5,737 nucleotides of DNA from Alphaproteobacteria bacterium. Its GTDB lineage: Bacteria; Pseudomonadota; Alphaproteobacteria; Rhodobacterales; Rhodobacteraceae. Location of the stretch: positions 1 to 5,737 of the forward strand of contig JAJRUE010000058.1 in NCBI GenBank assembly GCA_024277955.1. The letters are read 5' to 3'. This document shows positions 1-4,738 of the stretch, in pieces; the stretch's first letter is position 1; the number at the start of each line of letters is the position of its first letter. The translations under genes were made by a program, and so were the position numbers. The notes beneath the pieces are model-generated. The model ran no database searches. It saw nothing but the letters and a program-made list of their open reading frames with translations, and was not told where the DNA came from.

Positions 1-269
1 AATTCGACACCGCCGACACCCAGGAAATCATGCGCACCGACAGCGGCGACTGGCTGGTGGACGGGGCGGTGACGATCCGGGATCTGAACCGGGCGACCGA
101 CTGGAACCTGCCCGACGACGAAGCCAACACCGTCGCCGGTCTGGTGATCCACGAGGCCCAGTCGATCCCCGAAGCGGGCCAGGTGTTTTCCTTCCACGGG
201 TTCCGCTTTGAGGTGGTCGAACGCAAGGCCAACCGGATCACCAGGCTCAGGATCCGCCCGCTGAGCTGA
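1..269 (+). CDS. HlyC/CorC (CNNM) family transporter, C-terminal end (partial)
   Basis: The reading frame is open from base 3 to a TGA at 267-269, giving 88 visible residues. The start lies left of the window, so the ATG at 30 is internal. The visible part matches the C-terminal CorC_HlyC (transporter-associated) domain, with GDWLVDGAVTIRDLNR, then DDEANTVAGLVI, then IPEAGQVFSFHGFRFEVVER and a closing ITRLRIRPL. In this family the domain follows an N-terminal DUF21 membrane region and a pair of CBS domains. Members are inner-membrane proteins linked to magnesium/cobalt efflux or divalent-cation homeostasis. The 'hemolysin' name is historical. The DUF21 and CBS parts cannot be seen here, so the longer CNNM architecture is inferred; a short CorC without DUF21 is the alternative. 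The gene converges on the ATPase gene, with hairpins between them. Confidence 0.85.
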   Translation, partial: FDTADTQEIMRTDSGDWLVDGAVTIRDLNRATDWNLPDDEANTVAGLVIHEAQSIPEAGQVFSFHGFRFEVVERKANRITRLRIRPLS

Positions 270-303
270 CGATGCCCGGCCCAGTTCCCGGCCCGGCTGT
301 TTC

Positions 304-327
304 CAAAAGGCGCGCCCTGCCGGGCGC
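304..327 (-). terminator. Probable intrinsic terminator of the HerA-like gene
   Basis: A 6-bp all-GC stem (312-317 GCGCCC with 322-327 GGGCGC, loop TGCC) is followed on the - strand by GCC and then TTTT (305-308), which is a short terminator-like tract. On the + strand the same hairpin is followed by AAGATCTTCTTT, a poorer T-tract. It could therefore work in both directions, with the - direction slightly better. The stem is short, hence the moderate confidence. Confidence 0.45.
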
Positions 328-341
328 AAGATCTTCTTTCA

Positions 342-364
342 GCCGGCCCCTGGCCGGGGCCGGC
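342..364. terminator. GC-rich hairpin between convergent genes
   Basis: A perfect 9-bp inverted repeat, GCCGGCCCC (342-350) and GGGGCCGGC (356-364), flanks a 5-base loop. It is very stable but has no T-run on either side. It may be a pause or 3'-end protection hairpin rather than a classical intrinsic terminator. Confidence 0.4.
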
Positions 365-413
365 GCGCGCGGCCCCGACGGCATCTCCTAGCGCGCCAGG
401 CGTCGCCTCTGGC

Positions 414-1967
414 TCAGCGCGCCTTGAACAGGCTGCCCAGGATGCCGCGCACGATCCGCCGTCCGGTGGTGCCCTTGAGTTCCTTGATCACCGCCTTGGA
501 AAAGGCCGACCCGAAACTGTCGCCGCCGCTGCGCCTGGTGGCCGTGCGGCTGCGGCTTCGGCTGCCCTCGAACCGCCGGGCGGCGCGGAATTCGCGTTCG
601 CGCGCGTCCAGCGCCTGTTCTTCGCGCTCGGCCTCTTCGGCGGCGCGGGCGGCGGCCTCGGCGCGGGCGCGCAGCCGTTCGAAGGCCGAATCGCGGTCGA
701 TCGCGGTGTCGTATTTCCCGGCCACGGGCGAGGCCGCGATCACCGCCTTGCGCTGGGCGGCGCTGATCGGCCCCAGCTGCGACGACGGCGGGCGGATCAG
801 GGTGCGTTCGACCATGCCGGGCGCGCCCTTGACCTCAAGAAACGAGGTCACCGCTTCGCCGACCCCGACCTCGCGGATCGCCTGTTCGGTGGAAAACCGC
901 GGGTTGTCGCGGTAGGTCTGCGCGGCGCGGCGCAGCGCCTTCTGGTCGCGCGCGGTAAAGGCGCGCAGCGCGTGCTGGACCCGGTTGCCGAGCTGGCCCA
1001 GGATGTCTTCGGGCACGTCATCGGGGTTCTGGGTGACGAAATACACCCCCACCCCCTTGGACCGGATCAGCCGCGCCACCTGCTCCACCTTGTCGATCAG
1101 CGCCTTGGGCGCGTCGTCGAACAGAAGATGCGCTTCGTCGAAAAAGAACACCAGCCGCGGCTTGGCGGCGTCGCCTACCTCGGGCAGCTCTTCGAAAAGT
1201 TCGCTCAGCAGCCAGAGCAGGAAGGTGGCATAGAGCCGGGGCGAGCCCATCAGCCGGTCCGCCGCCAGAATCGAGATCATCCCGCGCCCGTCCGGCGTGG
1301 TGCGCATCAGGTCGGAAAGTTCCAGCGCCGGTTCGCCGAAAAGCTCGCTGCCGCCCTGGTTTTCCAGCACCAGCAGCGCGCGCTGGATCGCCCCGACAGA
1401 AGCGCCGGACACATTGCCGTAGCGCAGCGAAAGATCGCGCGCGTTTTCGCCGGTCCACACCAGCAGCGCCTGCAGATCCTTCAGGTCCAAAAGCGGCATG
1501 CCTTCTTCGTCGGCCAGCCGGAAGGCGATGTTCAGCACCCCTTCCTGGGCGGTCGTCAGTTCCAGCAGGCGGGCCAGCAACAGCGGGCCCATTTCGGCGA
1601 CCGTGGTGCGCACCGGGTGGCCCGACTGGCCGAAAAGATCCCAGAACAGCACCGGGAAACTGTCGTAGGAATAGTCGTCGAACCCGATCTTGGCGGCGCG
1701 TTTCATGAAGGCGTCGTGCAGCTTGAAATCCGCCGATCCGGCAACCGCCAGCCCGGCCAGGTCGCTTTTGACATCGGAAAGGAACACCGGCACCCCGGCG
1801 GCGGAAAAGCTTTCGGCGAGGATCTGCAGCGTCACCGTCTTGCCGGTGCCGGTGGCCCCGGCGATCAGCCCGTGCCGGTTGGCGTATTTCAGCAGAAGGA
1901 GCTGCGGAACCTTGTAATCCGGCCCGCCGCCACCGGCGAAAATCCCGGCGTTCTTGTTGTCTATCAC
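414..1967 (-). CDS. DUF853 / HerA-like C-terminal-domain ATPase
   Basis: A P-loop ATPase of the HerA/FtsK superfamily, DUF853 branch (E. coli YjgR-like), 517 residues from the chosen start, normal for the family. Walker A is GATGTGKT (residues 37-44). The Walker B strand is LVFFFDEAH (272-280), with the D-E pair at 277-278. VTQNPDDVPE (311-320) fits the sensor strand, and LGNRVQHALRAFT follows it. The C-terminal part (about 425-470) is rich in Ala, Glu and Arg and is probably a coiled coil, ending in a basic Ser/Arg-rich tail. The open frame continues 140 codons upstream to 2387. I chose GTG at 1967-1965 because GAGGAG stands 9 bases before it and because the conserved N-terminus (MIDN..IFAGGGGPDY) begins there, while the upstream residues look like translated non-coding DNA. 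HerA proteins are DNA translocases, but the cellular role of DUF853 members is not well established. No NurA-like nuclease lies beside it, so a DNA end-resection role is not supported by context. It appears monocistronic. Confidence 0.9.
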   Translation of the reverse strand: MIDNKNAGIFAGGGGPDYKVPQLLLLKYANRHGLIAGATGTGKTVTLQILAESFSAAGVPVFLSDVKSDLAGLAVAGSADFKLHDAFMKRAAKIGFDDYSYDSFPVLFWDLFGQSGHPVRTTVAEMGPLLLARLLELTTAQEGVLNIAFRLADEEGMPLLDLKDLQALLVWTGENARDLSLRYGNVSGASVGAIQRALLVLENQGGSELFGEPALELSDLMRTTPDGRGMISILAADRLMGSPRLYATFLLWLLSELFEELPEVGDAAKPRLVFFFDEAHLLFDDAPKALIDKVEQVARLIRSKGVGVYFVTQNPDDVPEDILGQLGNRVQHALRAFTARDQKALRRAAQTYRDNPRFSTEQAIREVGVGEAVTSFLEVKGAPGMVERTLIRPPSSQLGPISAAQRKAVIAASPVAGKYDTAIDRDSAFERLRARAEAAARAAEEAEREEQALDAREREFRAARRFEGSRSRSRTATRRSGGDSFGSAFSKAVIKELKGTTGRRIVRGILGSLFKAR

Positions 1968-1976
1968 TGTCTCGAA

Positions 1977-1982
1977 CTCCTC
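1977..1982 (-). promoter_or_regulatory. Ribosome binding site of the HerA-like gene
   Basis: On the - strand GAGGAG lies 9 bases before the GTG at 1967. It decides the start: the reading frame stays open far upstream, but no comparable site precedes an in-frame start codon there with family-like sequence after it. Confidence 0.75.
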
Positions 1983-2006
1983 ATGGATGCGCCTGCACAC
2001 GGTGCT

Positions 2007-2035
2007 ACAATACAAAATTAACGTCTTGGTGCCAC
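2007..2035 (-). promoter_or_regulatory. Candidate promoter of the HerA-like gene
   Basis: On the - strand, GTGGCA (2035-2030) and TATTGT (2012-2007) are separated by 17 bases. Each matches the sigma-70 consensus at 4 of 6 positions. They lie in the only AT-rich patch of the region, and the predicted start near 2000 would give a leader of about 33 bases that includes the GAGGAG site. The patch also reads TACAAT on the + strand (2006-2011), so it could serve both directions. Confidence 0.4.
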
Positions 2036-2142
2036 AGTTGAGGCGACCTGGATCATGCCCGCAGGGGCAAGGGCGTTTGCGGCCCGGGTCGAATTCCTCC
2101 CTGTTGGACTTGCCGCGCCTTTGCGGGCGCGGCCTTTTTTTT
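2018..2142 (+). ncRNA. Candidate small RNA ending at an orphan terminator
   Basis: A textbook intrinsic terminator at 2112-2142 has no + strand gene in front of it: the preceding 1.5 kb is the - strand ATPase gene. The simplest explanation is a short + strand transcript. A -10-like TACAAT at 2006-2011 would place its start near 2018, giving about 125 bases, but I see no good -35 element. Inside are a 5-bp hairpin (2056-2060 with 2065-2069) and an apparently unpaired CCTCCC (2096-2101) that could pair with Shine-Dalgarno sequences. There is no convincing reading frame. The start is a guess. I do not recognise an RNA family and could not fold it as a tRNA or tmRNA. Confidence 0.3.
2112..2142 (+). 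terminator. Strong intrinsic terminator, + strand
   Basis: A perfect 8-bp stem, GCCGCGCC (2112-2119) with GGCGCGGC (2126-2133), loop TTTGCG, then one C and eight T's (2135-2142). On the - strand there is no T-run after the hairpin, so it is directional. No + strand gene precedes it. Confidence 0.8.
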
Positions 2143-2175
2143 CGCGAAACGCCCAAGATTTCATCGCCCGCCCTG

Positions 2176-2204
2176 TTGACCCGTGCGACGAAACGTCCTA
2201 GTTT
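2176..2204 (+). promoter_or_regulatory. Near-consensus sigma-70 promoter, + strand
   Basis: TTGACC (2176-2181) matches the -35 consensus at 5 of 6 positions. It is followed by exactly 17 bases and TAGTTT (2199-2204), which matches at 4 of 6. Transcription should begin near 2211. It is the best promoter in the window. It could drive ialB through a long leader, the short transcript ending at 2270, or both. Confidence 0.6.
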
Positions 2205-2210
2205 TCGCGC

Positions 2211-2271
2211 CATAAGTCGGCCAGTCCGATAGGGAGAGAAATTTGGAAAAGAGCCCCAGCGGGCTCTTTTT
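2211..2271 (+). ncRNA. Candidate ~60-nt small RNA or attenuated leader
   Basis: The strong promoter at 2176-2204 should start a transcript near 2211, and a terminator hairpin follows at 2247-2270, so a product of about 60 bases is predicted. It contains an AGGGAGAG sequence (2231-2238) four bases before a TTG at 2243. That TTG would open a 63-codon frame (to 2434) running through the hairpin, with a very Arg/Pro-rich product I do not recognise. A free small RNA and a terminated leader of ialB fit equally well. No known riboswitch class was recognised. Confidence 0.35.
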
Positions 2272-2274
2272 CTA
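2247..2274 (+). terminator. Intrinsic terminator-like hairpin in the ialB leader
   Basis: AAAAGAGCCC (2247-2256) pairs with GGGCTCTTTT (2261-2270) around a CAGC loop, a perfect 10-bp stem whose 3' side runs into TCTAT. The A-tract before and T-tract after make it a plausible terminator in both directions. In the - direction it could block antisense transcription toward the ATPase promoter. Confidence 0.6.
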
Positions 2275-2398
2275 TATTCGGCGCCCGGTTCGCCGCCGGG
2301 CCGGTCCGGCCCCGGTCGGGTTCCCGCCTGGCAAACAAGAGGGAAGGCGGGCGGAACCGGCGAAAATCCCCCGTTTTTCGCGCTCACGAAAATCCGAT

Positions 2399-2427
2399 CT
2401 GACAGTCGGGATCGACTGTGTTAACCG
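2399..2427 (+). promoter_or_regulatory. Palindromic candidate operator / weak promoter before ialB
   Basis: ACAGTCG (2402-2408) and CGACTGT (2413-2419) form a perfect 7+7 inverted repeat around GGAT. CTGACA (2399-2404, 5 of 6 to the -35 consensus) overlaps the left arm, and TTAACC (2421-2426) lies 16 bases downstream as a poor -10. A regulator bound to the palindrome would cover such a promoter. The cognate protein is unknown. Confidence 0.35.
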
Positions 2428-2506
2428 GGGCTGACCGGACCGGCGGCCGCACCGGCGCGCGCGGCCCTGACCCCGACCCTGACCACTGAAATACAACGGA
2501 ATCGAC

Positions 2507-3115
2507 ATGGCAAAGCTCTTCGGGAACATATTGAAACTGGCGGCGATCGGGCTGTTGGGCGCAAGCGCCGCAATCGCGCAGGACACGGCCCAGGCCCCGG
2601 CGCAACCGGACCTGCCGCTGGGCGAAGCGGTCAGCGATGTGGGCACCACCTACGACAAGGAAACCTTCGGCGACTGGACGCTGCGCTGCGTGCGCACCGC
2701 CGACGGGCTGGACCCCTGCCAGCTTTACCAGCTGATGTTCGACGGCCAGGGCAATTCCGTGGCCGAGATCAGCCTGTTCGAACTTGGCGGCGACGGCCCG
2801 GCCGAAGCCGGCGCGACCATCGCGACGCCGCTTGAAACGTTGCTGACCGAACAGATCACCATCGGCGTCGACGGTGGCACCGCCAAGCGCTACCCGTTCA
2901 GCTACTGTTCGCTCAAGGGCTGTTTCGCGCGTATCGGCCTGACCCATGACGACGTGGCCGCGATGAAGGCGGGCAACACCGCCACGCTGCAGATCGTGCC
3001 GGTGGCGGCCCCCGGCAAGCCGGTTTCGGTGACCATGTCGCTCAAGGGGTTCACCAAGGGCTATGCGGCGGTGCGCGAAAACAACGCCAAGGTCGCCGCA
3101 GCCGCCGCAAACTGA
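2507..3115 (+). CDS. Invasion-associated locus B (IalB) family secreted protein
   Basis: A 202-residue exported protein. The N-terminus has a charged start (MAKLFGNILK), a hydrophobic core and an AIA cleavage motif, with predicted signal peptidase I cleavage between residues 24 and 25. A Pro/Ala-rich linker (25-40) precedes the IalB domain (about 50-188). This domain shows the hallmark FGDWTLRC (54-61), DPCQLYQ (69-75) and the CSLKGC pair (134-139). The four cysteines (61, 71, 134, 139) are well placed for two disulfides in the periplasm. IalB was named from Bartonella, where it aids erythrocyte entry. The family is widespread in free-living alphaproteobacteria, so virulence should not be assumed, and the molecular function is unknown. 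ATG at 2507 is chosen because the signal peptide begins there. The ribosome binding site is weak (CGGA, 6 bases upstream). No neighbour suggests an operon. Expression probably comes from the upstream promoters described separately. Confidence 0.88.
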   Translation: MAKLFGNILKLAAIGLLGASAAIAQDTAQAPAQPDLPLGEAVSDVGTTYDKETFGDWTLRCVRTADGLDPCQLYQLMFDGQGNSVAEISLFELGGDGPAEAGATIATPLETLLTEQITIGVDGGTAKRYPFSYCSLKGCFARIGLTHDDVAAMKAGNTATLQIVPVAAPGKPVSVTMSLKGFTKGYAAVRENNAKVAAAAAN

Positions 3116-3133
3116 TCCGTCGGATCAGGCGCG

Positions 3134-3208
3134 GCCCAAGGTTTTTGCAAAAACCTTGGGCAAGGCGCTTGCAAGCGCCTTGCAAGCCAGGCGTCCCGCC
3201 TGGCTTGC
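3134..3208. repeat. Three tandem palindromes between convergent genes
   Basis: Three inverted repeats stand end to end. The first, 3134-3161, is perfect and 28 bp long, centred on TTTTTGCAAAAA. The second, 3160-3183, is perfect and 24 bp long, centred on GCTTGCAAGC. The third, 3182-3208, has 12-bp arms, GCAAGCCAGGCG and CGCCTGGCTTGC, around TCC. Neighbours share two end bases, and GCAAG/CTTGC recurs in all but the first. They lie between the stop codons of ialB and the ketosynthase gene. They may end transcription from both sides, since the first has a run of five T's in each direction inside its stem, or they may be a dispersed REP-like element. Confidence 0.85.
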
Positions 3209-3227
3209 CCCCCGTAGCCGGCGCCGT

Positions 3228-4436
3228 TCAGGCGCGCCGCAAAGCCAGCACCGCGTTGAACCCGCCAAAGGCAAAGGCGTTGGACAGCACCGCTTCGACG
3301 CGCGCCTCGCGCGCTTCGTTGGGCACCACGTCAAGCGCGCATTCCGGGTCCGGCTCTTGATAGCCCACAGTGGGGGCGATGATGCCGTCGCGCAGCGCCA
3401 TGATGCAGGCCAGCAGCTCGACCGCGCCGGTGCCGCCGATCAGGTGGCCGTGCATCGACTTGGTCGAGGAAATCATCAGCCTGTCCGCATGGGCCCCGAA
3501 CACCTCGGCCACCGCGGCGCATTCGATCTTGTCATTGGCGGCGGTGCCGGTGCCATGCGCATTGATATAGCCCACCTCTTCGGGGGCCATGCGCGCATCC
3601 GCCAGCGCCCCGGCAATCGCCCGCGCCGCGCCTTTTTTCGACGGCATCACGATGTCGCCCGCGTCCGAGGTCATGGCGAACCCCGCCAGTTCGGCCAGCA
3701 CCTCGGCGCCGCGGGAGCGGGCGTGTTCGTATTCCTCGAACACAAAGACCGCCGCGCCCTCGCCCTGCACCATGCCGTTGCGGTTGGCCGAAAACGGCCG
3801 GCAGGCGTCGCGGCTCATCACCCGCAGCCCTTCCCAGGCCTTGATGCCGCCGAAACACAGCATCGCCTCGCTGCCGCCGGTGACCATCGCCTCGGCCATG
3901 CCGGCGCGGATCATGTGAAAGGCCTGCCCCATCGCGTGGTTCGAGGAAGCGCAGGCCGTGGCCACCGAAAACGAAGGCCCCATCAGGTTGAAGGTCATCG
4001 ACACATGGCTGGCGGCGGCGTTGTTCATCAGCTTGGGCACGACGAAGGGATGCACCCGGTTCTTGCCGGCCTCGTAAACGGTGCGGTAGTTTTCGTCCCA
4101 GGTGTTCACCCCGCCCCCGGCAGTGCCCAGGATCACGCCGCTGCGCGCCGCCAGGTCGCCGGAAAATTCCAGCCCCGACTGGGCGATCGCCTCTTGCGCG
4201 GCAAGGATGGTGAACTGCGTGAACCGGTCGTAGAGCGAGATCTGCTGGCGGTTGAAGTGCTTTTCCGGCTCAAAGCCGCGCACCTGCGCGCCGATGCGCA
4301 CGCTCAGCCGGTCCACGTCGCGGATCTCCAGGCTGCCGATGCCGCAGCGCCCCGCCGCCATCGCCGCCAGGGTTTCGGCCACGTTGCCCCCCAGCGCGTT
4401 GACGGTCCCGGCCCCGGTGATGACCACGCGGTTCAT
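3228..4436 (-). CDS. Beta-ketoacyl-ACP synthase, FabF/NodE-like
   Basis: A 402-residue condensing enzyme of the KAS I/II fold, which joins an acyl group to malonyl-ACP to give 3-oxoacyl-ACP and CO2 in the cytoplasm. The catalytic triad is complete: Cys162 in TACASSNHAMG, His294 in NAHGTGT and His331 in TKSMHGHLIGG, with the conserved Lys326. The C-terminal gating loop reads SNAFAFGGFN (385-394), whereas FabF proteins usually have NSFGFGGTN, so the acyl pocket may differ. This loop and the SMHGH motif resemble NodE and other specialised synthases more than housekeeping FabF. The ATG overlaps the stop of the acyl carrier gene (ATGA, 4433-4436). No clear ribosome binding site precedes it, so translation is probably coupled. 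Pairing with its own carrier protein and an LpxD-like acyltransferase argues for a dedicated acyl chain rather than bulk fatty acid synthesis. The substrate is not known. Confidence 0.9.
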   Translation of the reverse strand: MNRVVITGAGTVNALGGNVAETLAAMAAGRCGIGSLEIRDVDRLSVRIGAQVRGFEPEKHFNRQQISLYDRFTQFTILAAQEAIAQSGLEFSGDLAARSGVILGTAGGGVNTWDENYRTVYEAGKNRVHPFVVPKLMNNAAASHVSMTFNLMGPSFSVATACASSNHAMGQAFHMIRAGMAEAMVTGGSEAMLCFGGIKAWEGLRVMSRDACRPFSANRNGMVQGEGAAVFVFEEYEHARSRGAEVLAELAGFAMTSDAGDIVMPSKKGAARAIAGALADARMAPEEVGYINAHGTGTAANDKIECAAVAEVFGAHADRLMISSTKSMHGHLIGGTGAVELLACIMALRDGIIAPTVGYQEPDPECALDVVPNEAREARVEAVLSNAFAFGGFNAVLALRRA

Positions 4437-4711
4437 GAGCGCTGTTCGGCCACCAGTTTTTCCACCGCCGCGACGATCGCCGCAACCGAGGAAATGTCGA
4501 ACGCGCTCTTGTCCGGCTCGTTGGCGTTGAAGGGCACTTCGATGTCAAAGGCTTCCTCGATGGCGAAAATGCTTTCCACCAGCCCGAGACTGTCGATCCC
4601 CAGTTCTTCCGGGGTCTGGGTTGCGGAAATGTCCTCGACCTCCAGCATGGCCTGTTCGGCGATGATGCGGATTACCTTGTCGCTGATGCTCTGGCCCATG
4701 CTGTCGCCCAT
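4433..4711 (-). CDS. Acyl carrier protein (dedicated, NodF-like context)
   Basis: A small acidic acyl carrier protein, 92 residues from the chosen start. The phosphopantetheine attachment serine is Ser41 in ELGIDSLGLVES. Helix II (LVESIFAIEEAFDIEVPF) and the final helix (DISSVAAIVAAVEKLVAEQ) are recognisable. It differs clearly from what I know of housekeeping AcpP and is nearer to specialised carriers such as NodF. The open frame begins with an ATG at 4738, directly after the lpxD-like stop. I prefer ATG 4711-4709 because GAGGGG (4721-4716) lies four bases before it. ATG 4699 would put that site 16 bases away, and starting at 4738 adds a non-conserved MTHSRARGQ. Its stop overlaps the ketosynthase start by four bases. 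It probably shuttles the chain made by that synthase to the LpxD-like enzyme. AcpXL is a less likely identity because its characteristic C-terminal region is absent. Confidence 0.87.
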   Translation of the reverse strand: MGDSMGQSISDKVIRIIAEQAMLEVEDISATQTPEELGIDSLGLVESIFAIEEAFDIEVPFNANEPDKSAFDISSVAAIVAAVEKLVAEQRS

Positions 4712-4715
4712 CTGT

Positions 4716-4721
4716 CCCCTC
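4716..4721 (-). promoter_or_regulatory. Ribosome binding site for the acyl carrier gene
   Basis: GAGGGG on the - strand ends four bases before the ATG at 4711. The spacing is short, but it is the only Shine-Dalgarno-like sequence near the three possible ATGs (4738, 4711, 4699), so it favours 4711. Confidence 0.5.
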
Positions 4722-4738
4722 GCGCGGCTATGGGTCAT

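Larger units (their letters stand above)
270..413. other. Convergent intergenic spacer with two hairpins
   Basis: This 144-base spacer lies between two convergent stop codons and holds no credible gene. Besides the two hairpins listed separately (312-327 and 342-364), I see only GC-rich sequence. The arrangement fits shared or back-to-back transcription termination for the CorC-like gene and the HerA-like gene. Confidence 0.6.

Noticed and set aside
972..2021. A 349-codon open frame on the + strand
   Set aside because: It is antisense to the HerA-like ATPase, rich in His, Gln and Arg, and has no domain signature. It is a shadow of the real - strand gene.
2030..2110. Possible tRNA or tmRNA fragment, because of a GGGTCGAATTCC stretch resembling a T-arm
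   Set aside because: The T-stem does not pair properly, no acceptor stem or D/anticodon arms can be drawn, and there is no CCA-type end.
2243..2434. A 63-codon + strand frame starting with TTG
   Set aside because: It has a passable ribosome binding site but runs straight through a terminator hairpin, uses a rare start codon, and gives an Arg/Pro-rich product I do not recognise. It is kept only as a possible leader frame in the findings, not as a gene.
2431..2484. Three CTGACC copies (2431, 2467, 2479) before ialB
   Set aside because: They are short, irregularly spaced and expected by chance in such GC-rich sequence. Only the last two (CCCTGACC, 12 bases apart) form a small direct repeat.
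2384..2947. A 187-codon - strand frame across the ialB leader and gene
   Set aside because: It is antisense to the signal peptide and conserved cysteine motifs of IalB. No recognisable protein features.
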